This document shows, one piece after another, positions 17,972 through 26,396 of a stretch of 64,000 nt of DNA. Source of the DNA: Erythrobacter donghaensis (lineage in GTDB: Bacteria > Pseudomonadota > Alphaproteobacteria > Sphingomonadales > Sphingomonadaceae); NCBI RefSeq assembly GCF_002155425.1, contig NZ_MUYG01000011.1, forward strand, positions 806,001-870,000, in the 5' to 3' direction. How positions within the stretch are numbered: position 1 is the first letter of the stretch; every line of letters starts with the position of its first letter. Under the pieces are notes generated by a model, which saw only the letters and a list, made by a program, of their open reading frames with translations, was not told the DNA's origin and did not search any database. The position numbers and the translations under genes are program-made.

Positions 17972-19414
17972 ATGATCCGCACCACGCTCGCAGCGACCGC
18001 GCTGCTTCTCGCCGCCTCGCCCGCCTTCGCTCAGAGCCAGCAGGAGGCGCTCGACGCCCGCTACTACCGCGCGCTGGCGGCGGGTTACAAGGCGCTGATG
18101 CTGTGCAGCGCCATCGCCCATGCCGAGGCGAACGGCACCACCCGTACGCCCGAGAGCGTAGAAGCCTGGGAGCTCACCGGCATTCAGGCACCGCAGGCAG
18201 CAGTCATCGCCGATCTGCCGTATACCATCGTCCGCCGTCCGACCGGCCAGATCGCCCATGTCGCCGTGGATTGGGCTGAGGACATGCCAGCACGCCTTGC
18301 CGCTTATTATGGTGCGGACACCGGCTGTTCCGTGCTTCCGATCGGCGCGCCGGAGGATGCCAGCAACCCCGATCAGCCGGTGCCGCTCGCCGCGCAGCCT
18401 CCGGCACCGGTGCGCGGCAAAGTGATCGTGGAGGCGGGCGAGGGGCGCTCGACCCGAAAGCGAAGCGCGCCGCAAATCCCGGCGGTCGAACGGGTGCAGA
18501 AGGCCGCCCTGGCGGGAAGTTACGGGGAGGGCAGCCGCACCACCGCGGTGCTGGTCAGTCGTCCGTCACCTTCAGGCGGGCGGCGCAGTTCAGCCTTCTA
18601 TGCGCCCGGCTTTGATGACAAGACCCCGCAGCGGACCTGGTCGGTCGCCAAGAGCCTTGCCGCAACGCTTGTCGGCGCGGCGGTGCAGGCGGGCGAGGCG
18701 AATGTCGCGGACCCCATCGGCCTCAATTACTGGCGCGCCGGCGGGGCAAGCGATCCGCGCGGTGCCATCACGCTCGATCATGCGCTGCGGATGGCGACGG
18801 GGCGCTTTTCCGACACGCCGGGCAACCGCACCGATGCGCTCTATTTCGGCGGATCGACCGTGGACGAAACCGCAGTGAACTGGCCGGTGCTGCACCCGCC
18901 GGGCACGGTGTTCCGCTATGCCAACAATGATACGCTGCTGGCGATCAAGGCGATCGGCCAGTGGTTGACGTTCTACCCGCCGCAGGAATTTTTCGCGAAG
19001 CTCGGGATGAAGCACACCGTCGCCGAGACCGACATTCGCGGCGAATATGTGCTGTCGTCGCAGGTCTGGAGCACGGCGCAGGATCTGGCGCGTTTCGGCG
19101 AGCTTTACTTGAACGACGGCAAGCTCCCCTCGGGCGAGCGCGTGCTGCCCGAGGGCTGGGTGCAATATGTCTCCACCCCCAGCGGCCCGCAGCCCGATGG
19201 CCCCTTCGACTACGGCGCGGGGTTCTGGTTGATGAACCGCTCCGAAGGCGTGCCCTCCGATACCTTCGCCGCTTTCGGCAATCGCGGGCAATATGTCGTG
19301 ATCGTCCCGAGCCGTCAGGTGGTGATCGTGCGGCGGGGCGAGGATCCGGTGGGCGCGCGGTTCGATATTGCCGCCTTCACCCGCGATGTGCTGGCGGCGC
19401 TTCCACCGGAGTGA
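17972..19414 (+). CDS. Exported serine hydrolase (class C beta-lactamase fold)
   Basis: The ATG at 17972 gives a signal peptide (MIRTTLAATALLLAASPAFAQ), so the protein is periplasmic or secreted. The C-terminal part is a beta-lactamase/penicillin-binding-like domain, with the SxxK nucleophile motif SVAK at residues 224-227 and YAN (Y316, N318) as the second catalytic element; GNRGQ near 450 stands where the KTG/HxG motif is expected. About 190 residues before the fold are unassigned. Such proteins are esterases or peptidases more often than antibiotic-resistance enzymes. It has 480 residues and its own transcription unit. Confidence 0.8.
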   Translation: MIRTTLAATALLLAASPAFAQSQQEALDARYYRALAAGYKALMLCSAIAHAEANGTTRTPESVEAWELTGIQAPQAAVIADLPYTIVRRPTGQIAHVAVDWAEDMPARLAAYYGADTGCSVLPIGAPEDASNPDQPVPLAAQPPAPVRGKVIVEAGEGRSTRKRSAPQIPAVERVQKAALAGSYGEGSRTTAVLVSRPSPSGGRRSSAFYAPGFDDKTPQRTWSVAKSLAATLVGAAVQAGEANVADPIGLNYWRAGGASDPRGAITLDHALRMATGRFSDTPGNRTDALYFGGSTVDETAVNWPVLHPPGTVFRYANNDTLLAIKAIGQWLTFYPPQEFFAKLGMKHTVAETDIRGEYVLSSQVWSTAQDLARFGELYLNDGKLPSGERVLPEGWVQYVSTPSGPQPDGPFDYGAGFWLMNRSEGVPSDTFAAFGNRGQYVVIVPSRQVVIVRRGEDPVGARFDIAAFTRDVLAALPPE

Positions 19415-19557
19415 GATGAGGCGATCTGTTCATCCAGAGGGGTTAAAAGCTGAACGCTTCCTGTCATCCCGATTCAGGCAAGCCTCACCCCGAATCGCGC
19501 AAAACGTCCTCGACACCCCGGCAATCCCGCCAGCGGTGCCAAGCGAGGAATGTTTCG

Positions 19558-20109
19558 ATGACCACCATGACCAACCGGCTGGCCTCCGGCAAATCGGCCC
19601 GGCTTGTCCTCGGCGCGGTCGCTGCCACTGCGCTGACTGCCGCCTCTGTCACTCCGGCGATGGCGCGCGATCGCGACCGCGACGGAATCAGCGCGGGCGA
19701 GATCATTGCGGGCGCTGTGGTAATCGGTGGGATTGCCGCGCTCGCCGGAGCCTTTGATGGCGACCGCGGCCGCGACCGTTGGGATGACCGCGATTATCGG
19801 GGTGATCGCTGGGATCGCGGCGGCCGCTGGGATCGCGGTGGGCGCTATGGCTATGGCATCAACCCCCGCGCGGCGGTGGATCGCTGCGTGCGCGCCGCCG
19901 AAAATCAGGCCCGGCGCTTCGGCGGCTATCGCTATGCCGACGTGATCGACGTCCGCGATATCGACCGCACCCGCAATGGCTATCGTGTCCGCGGCCGGAT
20001 CGATGTTGGCGGGGGTTGGAACCGCAGTGATCGCGGTCGCTTCACCTGCCGTCTCGACGGACGCGGCGCACCGCTGATCGACTTCGACGGCATCCGCGGC
20101 CTGCGTTGA
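19558..20109 (+). CDS. Exported Arg/Asp-rich protein, paralogue 1
   Basis: The 183-residue product has a long signal peptide ending VTPAMARD, a hydrophobic glycine-rich segment (GEIIAGAVVIGGIAALAGAF, residues about 45-64), an Arg/Asp/Gly/Trp repeat region (DRGGRWDRGGR) and a C-terminal domain of about 85 residues with two cysteines (DRCVRAAE, FTCRLDG). The same C-terminal pattern ends the next gene, so the two are paralogues. An ATG two codons in (19564) is an alternative start. Function is unknown; the family is common in sphingomonads. Confidence 0.7.
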   Translation: MTTMTNRLASGKSARLVLGAVAATALTAASVTPAMARDRDRDGISAGEIIAGAVVIGGIAALAGAFDGDRGRDRWDDRDYRGDRWDRGGRWDRGGRYGYGINPRAAVDRCVRAAENQARRFGGYRYADVIDVRDIDRTRNGYRVRGRIDVGGGWNRSDRGRFTCRLDGRGAPLIDFDGIRGLR

Positions 20110-20308
20110 GCCGCGCCACTTCTGCCGCGCGCCGGCTCTCCCGCTCTACCCTCTGGCGCGCGCATTCCTGTCGCCCCGCTGGCCCTTATCGGGCTCGCGG
20201 GGCGGCTTCGTTGCGGCGTTCAGCCCAGCGCAAGCCTTGCACGGTTAAGCCCTGCCCACCGTTGAGCGTGTGGTGGGCGCTCGTGACACGCAACAGGAGA
20301 GACCATCC

Positions 20309-21199
20309 ATGGCTCTGACAATTCGTGCGGCCGCGATGGCGGGCGCATTCGGCCTCACCACCGCGCTGGCTGCCCCAGCGGCGGCTGCCACCCCGACCAC
20401 CGCCACCACCATCGCCCCTGTGCAGGGGGCCTCGAGCTTCGATTTCAGCCGCTACGACGCTGCTGGCGAGATCGCCGATTGGCGCCGCTGCCGCTGGGGT
20501 TGCGGCTGGGGCGGGCGGCGCGGCTGGCGACGCAACCGCGTCGATGCGGGCGACGTGCTGATCGGCGCGGCGATCATTGGCGGTGTGGCTGCGATCCTCA
20601 GCTCCGACAACCGCCGTCGCCGTGACCGCGACGTGGTCATCGTCGAGCGTGACCGCGACATCCGCGACCGTGACTGGCAGCGCGATGATGCCCCGCGCTA
20701 TCGCGACGACCGCCGCGCCGCTCCGCGCGGCACGGGGGCCTCGGGCCTCGATAATGCGGTCAATATCTGCCTCGACCGGATCGAGCGCGATGTGCGCGTC
20801 GACACCGTCGAGAACGTCACCCGCGCCGGCACGGGCTGGCAGGTGAGCGGGGTGCTGTTCAACGGCGCGCCGTTCCAATGCCGGATCGGCAATGGCGGGC
20901 AGATCGATGCGATCGATTATGGCGAGGGCTTCCGCGACATCGGCTTCTCGGATGCACCTGCCTATGGCGCAACGGCGCCGGCCGCGGGCCAGTGGGACGA
21001 TAGCCGCTATGCCTCTGCCCGTGCGGCGGTGGGCGGCTCGGTGCGGCCCGATATTGCAGTCAGCGAGGCTGACATGAATGCTCCTGTCGACATTCCGCGA
21101 ACGGCGGCAAGCACCGCCCCGACCACCGCTCTGCCCGCCTATCCCGGCGGCCCGATCCCGGGCGAGACCATTCCCGAGACCGACGACAGCAACCTTTGA
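20309..21199 (+). CDS. Exported Arg/Asp-rich protein, paralogue 2
   Basis: The start at 20309 follows ACAGGAGAGACC and yields a signal peptide (LTIRAAAMAGAFGLTTALAAPAAAA). A WRRCRWGCGWGGRR patch, a hydrophobic GDVLIGAAIIGGVAAIL segment and a DRD-rich stretch follow. Then comes the domain shared with paralogue 1 (NICLDRIE, GTGWQVSGVLFNG, FQCRIGNGGQIDAIDYG). An extra 80-residue tail is Ala/Pro/Thr-rich. The 296-residue product is probably periplasmic or envelope-bound. Function is unknown. Confidence 0.7.
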   Translation: MALTIRAAAMAGAFGLTTALAAPAAAATPTTATTIAPVQGASSFDFSRYDAAGEIADWRRCRWGCGWGGRRGWRRNRVDAGDVLIGAAIIGGVAAILSSDNRRRRDRDVVIVERDRDIRDRDWQRDDAPRYRDDRRAAPRGTGASGLDNAVNICLDRIERDVRVDTVENVTRAGTGWQVSGVLFNGAPFQCRIGNGGQIDAIDYGEGFRDIGFSDAPAYGATAPAAGQWDDSRYASARAAVGGSVRPDIAVSEADMNAPVDIPRTAASTAPTTALPAYPGGPIPGETIPETDDSNL

Positions 21200-21205
21200 G
21201 GCAAT

Positions 21206-21238
21206 GGCCGGGAGGGGGCGTCAGGCCTCCTCCCGGCC
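21206..21238. terminator. Bidirectional hairpin between convergent genes
   Basis: GGCCGGGAGG (21206-21215) pairs perfectly with CCTCCCGGCC (21229-21238). It lies between the plus-strand exported protein gene and the minus-strand TRIC gene, covering the end of the latter. There is no U-run in either direction, so it is a weak candidate terminator. Confidence 0.4.
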
Positions 21239-21865
21239 CTCGCCATAGCTCGGCAAGCCCCATTCCCAGCGGATCGCGGCGCTGCGCAGCGCGAAGCCGC
21301 AGGCGAAGGCGATGCTCCAGGCGAGGCCATCGGGCAGCCCCGCCATGCGCGCCGCCAGAACTCCGCCGACCGTCAGGGACGAAGCCAGCGCCGCGGGGGT
21401 GACGTAGAGTTCGGGGCTCATGATGATCGAGGGGCGGCCCGCCACGACGTCGCGGATGATCCCGCCCACGCAGCCGGTGATTACACCCATCAGCGCAGCG
21501 GGCATCGGGGGAATGCCATAGGCGACCGCCTTGGCGCTCCCCAGCACGGCATAGGCCGCCAGCCCCGCGCCATCGGCATAGGCAAAGCCCTTGCCTTCCC
21601 ACCACTGCACCGGGGTAAACCACGCGATCAGCGCGGTGCCGAGGCACACGGCGGCCACCCACGCATCGGTGATCCAGAACACCGGCGCGCCGATCAGCAG
21701 GTCGCGCACCGTGCCGCCGCCGACGCCCGTCACCAGCGCGAAGAAACCCATCGTCACGAAGGTCTGCCTGAGCCGCGCCGCCAGCACCGCACCCGACAGC
21801 GCGAACAGCGCGATGCCGGCGATATCGAGCCAGTCGAGGATCGGGGTGAGAACGGTCGGGGTCAT
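21221..21865 (-). CDS. TRIC-type (UPF0126/YadS) membrane channel protein
   Basis: The 214-residue product has about seven hydrophobic segments in two homologous halves, each with the family motif: GVGGGTVRDLLIG near residue 50 and GCVGGIIRDVVAG near 135. This GGxxRD pattern defines the TRIC/UPF0126 family, which forms trimeric cation channels in bacteria and archaea. The start at 21865 overlaps the stop of the upstream PepSY-type gene (ATGA), so the two are translationally coupled. Confidence 0.88.
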   Translation of the reverse strand: MTPTVLTPILDWLDIAGIALFALSGAVLAARLRQTFVTMGFFALVTGVGGGTVRDLLIGAPVFWITDAWVAAVCLGTALIAWFTPVQWWEGKGFAYADGAGLAAYAVLGSAKAVAYGIPPMPAALMGVITGCVGGIIRDVVAGRPSIIMSPELYVTPAALASSLTVGGVLAARMAGLPDGLAWSIAFACGFALRSAAIRWEWGLPSYGEGREEA

Positions 21866-22584
21866 GAGGCAGGCCCCGCCACCCGCGCCCTGCGGCGGCG
21901 GAACATCAGAACGCAGCCGATCAGCGCGCCCGTCAGCGACAGCGCCGCGAACAGGATCAGGATCGGGTGGCTGGTATCCTCGCGCTCGGAGAGGTCCATG
22001 ATGTGCAGGCCCCAGGCAAGGTCGAAGGCGCGCCACCAGCGGGTGCGCACCGCCTCGATATTGCCGGTGTCGCGGCCGACATAGACATTGGTGCCGTCCG
22101 CCAGCGCCACCTGCCACACGGCGAGCGGGCGGCGGAAATCGAAGGGAGTCCGGTCGGCGGGGAAGAACGTCACGCGCTCCGCCATGTCGCCTCCGACGAT
22201 GCGTGCGGCGACCAGTGCGCGCGCGGCAGCGGCGTCGAGTGCGGGCAGCGGCGCGCCGGTCGCGAAGTCCACCCGCCGCACCGCGCCGTCCAGCGTCGTC
22301 AGCACTGCAACCGCGCGGCCATCCTGCATCGTGACGTGCATCTCGGCCAGATCGGCCTCGGGCCCCGCGAGCGCGCTGCCGGGAATGGCGAGTGCCTGCG
22401 GCGGAACCTTGCGGCGCAGGTGATCGCCGCGCACTTCCTCGATCGGGCGCGAGACCATCAGCAGCCCGGTCGCGAGCCACATGGCAATCGGCACCCCGAC
22501 CAGCCAGCCGAGCCAGATGTGCCATTTGGCGAGCCTGTGCATCAGGGGAGTGCGCGTGTTTCGTCGAGCCATGCCCGCGGCCAT
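21862..22584 (-). CDS. PepSY-type membrane protein
   Basis: The 240-residue product has one membrane segment near the N-terminus (HIWLGWLVGVPIAMWLATGLLMV, after a basic start), a large extracytoplasmic part and a second membrane segment near the C-terminus (PILILFAALSLTGALIGCVLMF). The pattern HxWLGWxxGxP and WxxHxxDLSxxED-like motif resemble PepSY-associated membrane proteins linked to iron reduction or uptake. The start could also be the ATG at 22572. It is coupled to the TRIC gene by a 4-bp overlap. Confidence 0.7.
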   Translation of the reverse strand: MAAGMARRNTRTPLMHRLAKWHIWLGWLVGVPIAMWLATGLLMVSRPIEEVRGDHLRRKVPPQALAIPGSALAGPEADLAEMHVTMQDGRAVAVLTTLDGAVRRVDFATGAPLPALDAAAARALVAARIVGGDMAERVTFFPADRTPFDFRRPLAVWQVALADGTNVYVGRDTGNIEAVRTRWWRAFDLAWGLHIMDLSEREDTSHPILILFAALSLTGALIGCVLMFRRRRARVAGPAS

Positions 22585-22596
22585 GACGAAGCGGGC

Positions 22597-23955
22597 TCAG
22601 CCGTGCAAGAGCTTCCCGATCGCTTCGGCCGCGGCGATGCAATCGAGATCGCGCAAGCGCGGCCCGATCACCTGCATCCCGCAGGGCAGCTCCGCGCCCA
22701 GATAGGTGCCCGAGCCGATTGGCAGCACCGTCGAGGGCAGGCCCGGGAAGGTCGCCATGCCCGACCATACCAGCCCGCTGCCGCCCGGCGCGTCCGCGCC
22801 GTTGATTGACAGCGTCCCGCGGAAGACCGCGGCATCGCTGTGCGGCACGGCGAGCACCGGCGCAGGCGGGGCGAGCACGAAGTCATATTCGGCAAACAGC
22901 GCCTCCCACTCGGCCATGCAGGCGGCCTGCGCGTCCATCAGATCGAACCAGTCGGTCGCCGAGGCGCGCTTGCCGTCGGGCGCGGGGGCGCCGCGCGCCA
23001 TGGTGATGTTCATCATCCTGACATAGCTGCGATAATGCCGCGCCTGATCGGGCAGCAGCGGGCTCGTGCGGTCGATCCGGACGCCTGCGCGGGCGAGGGT
23101 TTCCAGCGCGGCCTCAGTGGGCTCGAGCACGCTCGCATCGACCGGCGCGCCCGGCAGATCGGTGATCGCCAGCAGACGACATTCCGCGAGCGGCTTGGGG
23201 CGGCGGCGCAGCGGCACTTCGGCCCCGACCTCTACGAGCACTGCAAGATCGGGGGCATTGCGCGCCAGCGGCCCGGCGATGCTGAGCGGGCTGTCGGCTG
23301 CGGCGACGAAGCCCTCCTGCCGCGACATGCCGGGATAATCATGGCCGTGCTTCGGGACGAGGCCCCAAGTGGTCTTGTGCCCCCACACGCCGCAGAAATG
23401 CGCGGGCACCCGCACCGATCCGCCGATATCGGTGCCGTAGTCGCAGGACACGATCCCAGCCGCCACTGCCGCCGCGCTGCCGCCCGAGGAGCCGCCGGGC
23501 GAGCGTTCGGGATCGTGGGGATTGCGGGTGCGGCCATAGACCGGGTTGAAGCTCTGCCAATCGGTGAGGTCGACGGGCACATTGGTCTTGCCGATGATGA
23601 TGGCACCCGCCGCCTTCAGCCGCCGCACCAGCGCGGCATCTTTGGGGGCGGTCTGGTCCTTGAACTGCGGGTGGCCGAAGGTGGTGGGCAGGCCTGCCAC
23701 GTCGAAGCTTTCCTTGATCGTCATCGGCACGCCGAACAGCGGCTGATCGAGCCGCCGGGGGGCCGCATCCATCGCCTTCGCGGTCTGGCACGCGCGCTCG
23801 AAATCGGTGACCGCCAGCGCATCGATCTCGCCATCGAGCCGCCCGGCGCGGGTGATCGCCGCATCGACCGCTTCGGCCACGCTGATCTTGCGCGTGCGGA
23901 CCGCCAGCGCGGTTGCCAGTGCCCCGGCTTTGTCGGTCAACTGCGGATAGGCCAC
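22597..23955 (-). CDS. Amidase-signature family hydrolase
   Basis: This 452-residue enzyme carries the amidase signature with the Ser-cisSer-Lys triad: Lys81 (TIKESFDVAG), cis-Ser at 156-157 (SPGGSSGGSAAAV) and Ser180 (DIGGSVRVPA). It should hydrolyse an amide in the cytosol; the substrate is not evident. It is not placed with gatB/gatC, so it is unlikely to be the tRNA amidotransferase subunit. I chose the GTG at 23955 because GGGGGAG lies 5 bp upstream; an in-frame TTG at 23970 overlaps that site. Confidence 0.85.
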   Translation of the reverse strand: MAYPQLTDKAGALATALAVRTRKISVAEAVDAAITRAGRLDGEIDALAVTDFERACQTAKAMDAAPRRLDQPLFGVPMTIKESFDVAGLPTTFGHPQFKDQTAPKDAALVRRLKAAGAIIIGKTNVPVDLTDWQSFNPVYGRTRNPHDPERSPGGSSGGSAAAVAAGIVSCDYGTDIGGSVRVPAHFCGVWGHKTTWGLVPKHGHDYPGMSRQEGFVAAADSPLSIAGPLARNAPDLAVLVEVGAEVPLRRRPKPLAECRLLAITDLPGAPVDASVLEPTEAALETLARAGVRIDRTSPLLPDQARHYRSYVRMMNITMARGAPAPDGKRASATDWFDLMDAQAACMAEWEALFAEYDFVLAPPAPVLAVPHSDAAVFRGTLSINGADAPGGSGLVWSGMATFPGLPSTVLPIGSGTYLGAELPCGMQVIGPRLRDLDCIAAAEAIGKLLHG

Positions 23956-24035
23956 GCGAACTCCCCCCAAGGTCTGCCCCCTAGGGTCTAGAGGCCTGCG
24001 CGGCGCAGCGAAAGCCTGCGACCGCAGTTACCTGT

Positions 24036-25529
24036 TCAATTCAGCCGCCGCAGCCGCGCCTTGATCCGCGCGGTCATGTCGACCGGCATGGTGAGCCCCC
24101 CACCATGGGCCGCGATCGTGCCGGTCTCGACCGCGTCGATGGTGATCGAATACTGGGTGTGCCGGCTCTCACGCGCCGCCAGCGCCCGGTCGATTTTTTC
24201 GCGCAATTCGCGGAAATCCTTTTCGAAACTCTGCGCCAGCGCATCGGTGATGGTGCTCTGAAATTCGGGTGAGTTGGCGAGCGCGAAGAGAAAGCTCTCG
24301 CCCACCAGATCTGTCGATCCACTGACGCGCACATCGGCAAAGCGCACCATGCGCGAATTGGGCTCGGTGACTGGCAGGGCGGTGAGCCAGATCCTGCCCT
24401 TGGCCTTGTCGATCACCGGCAGGTCGGAAGCGGCGCTGAAGTCTGCGCCGACCGCGATCCGCCCGTCGCCGGTGCCGTAGACAGTGATGGCGGAAAAGCC
24501 CGCCGTGACCGATCCATATTCGTTGATCGCAAAGGGCCGCCGCGACCGCTTGGCCAGCGCCTGCGCGATTTCGGGCTCGAGCACGGCGTAATCGGCGATC
24601 ACCGGCACGTGGAACCGCGACACCTTCGCCGCCTTGTCGCGCGCGGCGAGCGGGGGGAGGGGCGTCGGCTCTGCGGGCTCAGGCTTCATGCCGACGAAGC
24701 TTTCCATCAGCGCATCGAGCCCGAGGCTCAGCACCAGCTCGCGCCCGGCCACCTGGTAGCCGCCGTAGCGGAATTGTTGCGGGGTGATCCGGCCCCAGAC
24801 CTCTGGATTGCGTTCGTTGAGAATGAAGACCCTGTGCCCGCGCTCCCAGCCTTCCGCGACGGTCTGGCGCACAGGCAGCTTCGCCAGCTCGCGCGCGACG
24901 ATCCGCTCAACATCGCGCTTGACCGGCCGCAGTTCGCGATCGGCTTCGGAGGTGAAGGTGATGCGCTGGCCGAGGAAGTCGACCCCCGGCTCGCGCGTCC
25001 AGCGGTAATCGAGGCGGGTGCTGCTGGCGAGCCGCCAGTCGCGGTTGAGATCGAGCCGCAGCGACAGCGTGACATCGGCGGTGCCGGTCGCGGTCTCGCC
25101 CTTGAAAATCCCCGCGACATCGCGCGCCGCGATGGTGCCGGTGACGGGCAGCGTGACCCGCAGCACCTCGCCCGATCCGCTCAGTCGCAGGCGGCCGCGG
25201 GTGGCCTTGCCGGTGATGTCGCACTTGATCTTGGGCGACTTGACCTTGATCAGTTCGAGATCGATTTCCTTGGGTGCGACGCACTCGGTGCCCGGCCGGT
25301 TGATCGTCCACAGCTGGCGCGGCACCTCGCGTTCGAGCGCGCGTTCGAGATCGGCGAGATCGACCCTGAGATCAACCGCGACCTGCGAGGGCTCCTTCGG
25401 GAAGACGATCGGGTCGGTTGCGCGCGGCGGGGCGTTGGCGAGCGGTTCTGCGGAATCCTCGCAACCGGCCAGCAGCAATGCGGCGGCTATGGCCGCCCAA
25501 GGAACGAGGATTTGCCTCAGCCCTCGCAT
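24036..25529 (-). CDS. DUF4403 family lipoprotein
   Basis: The 497-residue product begins with a lipoprotein signal peptide (lipobox LLAGC near residue 22). The rest matches the DUF4403 family: two similar halves (for example LDLNRDWRLASSTRLDYRW and FAINEYGSVTAGFSAITVYGTGDGRIAVGADF) expected to form long beta-rich, BPI/TULIP-like barrels. Such proteins may bind lipids in the envelope, but that is inference. The start at 25529 follows GGGGGAGGATTTC. It lies 44 bp downstream of a membrane protein gene. Confidence 0.8.
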   Translation of the reverse strand: MRGLRQILVPWAAIAAALLLAGCEDSAEPLANAPPRATDPIVFPKEPSQVAVDLRVDLADLERALEREVPRQLWTINRPGTECVAPKEIDLELIKVKSPKIKCDITGKATRGRLRLSGSGEVLRVTLPVTGTIAARDVAGIFKGETATGTADVTLSLRLDLNRDWRLASSTRLDYRWTREPGVDFLGQRITFTSEADRELRPVKRDVERIVARELAKLPVRQTVAEGWERGHRVFILNERNPEVWGRITPQQFRYGGYQVAGRELVLSLGLDALMESFVGMKPEPAEPTPLPPLAARDKAAKVSRFHVPVIADYAVLEPEIAQALAKRSRRPFAINEYGSVTAGFSAITVYGTGDGRIAVGADFSAASDLPVIDKAKGRIWLTALPVTEPNSRMVRFADVRVSGSTDLVGESFLFALANSPEFQSTITDALAQSFEKDFRELREKIDRALAARESRHTQYSITIDAVETGTIAAHGGGLTMPVDMTARIKARLRRLN

Positions 25530-25573
25530 GAAATCCTCCCCCTGTCTGCGCCGCAACAGCGTGCGCCAGCCGA

Positions 25574-26386
25574 TCAGGCTTGCGGAGAGGAATAGCGCAG
25601 ATTGCGCAATGTTCCGAGCGCGAAGCCGAAGCCGAGGATCGGCGCCGCGCCATAGCCGATCAGAGGGAAGGGGAAGGGCGCGATCACCGCCATCCCGCCG
25701 AATGCGACGAGCAGGGCGGCAAGCGCACGAGTCTCGGTGCGCGTCGGCAGGATGGCAATCGGGACAAGAAACAGCGCAGCAATCAGCATCGCGGCGGCGA
25801 TCCCCGAGTGCGCTGCGGCGTGGGTCAGCACGCCCTCGGTGAAGACTTGCCGTTCGAGCGTTCCGGTGTCGAAGGTGACCAGCGCCAGCACCGCGCCCGC
25901 TGCTGCAATTCCCGCGAAGGCCAAGCTGCGTTGGATCGCCGCGAGAACAGCTCCAGTGGCAGCGAGCCCCGCGAGCGCGGCGGCATCGGGCTGGAGTGCC
26001 AGCGCCGCTCCGGCCAGAGCCATCGGAACCGGGCCATAGCGCGGCGCGCTCGCGGCGATCACGACGATCAGCGGCAGCAGCAATGCCCCCGAATGGAGCA
26101 GCACCGGCCCCGCCGCGATCCAGCGCCGCACGCCGCCTGCCTCCGGCCCGAGCAGCAGTGGCAGGAACAGCATCAGCGCAGCGGCTCCGGCGATGGCCAG
26201 CCTCGCCCGCTCCGAAGCCGGGAGCCGCCCGAACATAATCCACGCCAGCGCAGCGGCGAGAGCGCCGGTATTGACCGCGATAAGCTGCGCGGGGGCACCG
26301 AATGTGTAGAGGTAAGCCAGCCCGCTCAGCGACGGCAGGGCTAGCGCGAGGGTGAGCCGCCAGCGATCGATGGCCTGCGCGCTCAC
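25574..26386 (-). CDS. Polytopic membrane protein with FtsW/RodA-like motif
   Basis: The 270-residue product is almost wholly hydrophobic with about 8-9 predicted membrane segments. Residues about 82-96 (GVRRWIAAGPVLLHS) resemble the SEDS-family motif G(A/V)xRWIxLGPxxxQPSE, but the PSE part is lost and the protein is shorter than FtsW or RodA (370-420). It could be a degenerate or distant SEDS-like protein, or the similarity may be accidental. It lies 10 bp after lpd, so it is probably cotranscribed with the TCA genes. Confidence 0.6.
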   Translation of the reverse strand: MSAQAIDRWRLTLALALPSLSGLAYLYTFGAPAQLIAVNTGALAAALAWIMFGRLPASERARLAIAGAAALMLFLPLLLGPEAGGVRRWIAAGPVLLHSGALLLPLIVVIAASAPRYGPVPMALAGAALALQPDAAALAGLAATGAVLAAIQRSLAFAGIAAAGAVLALVTFDTGTLERQVFTEGVLTHAAAHSGIAAAMLIAALFLVPIAILPTRTETRALAALLVAFGGMAVIAPFPFPLIGYGAAPILGFGFALGTLRNLRYSSPQA

Positions 26387-26396
26387 CCCCGGCAGC

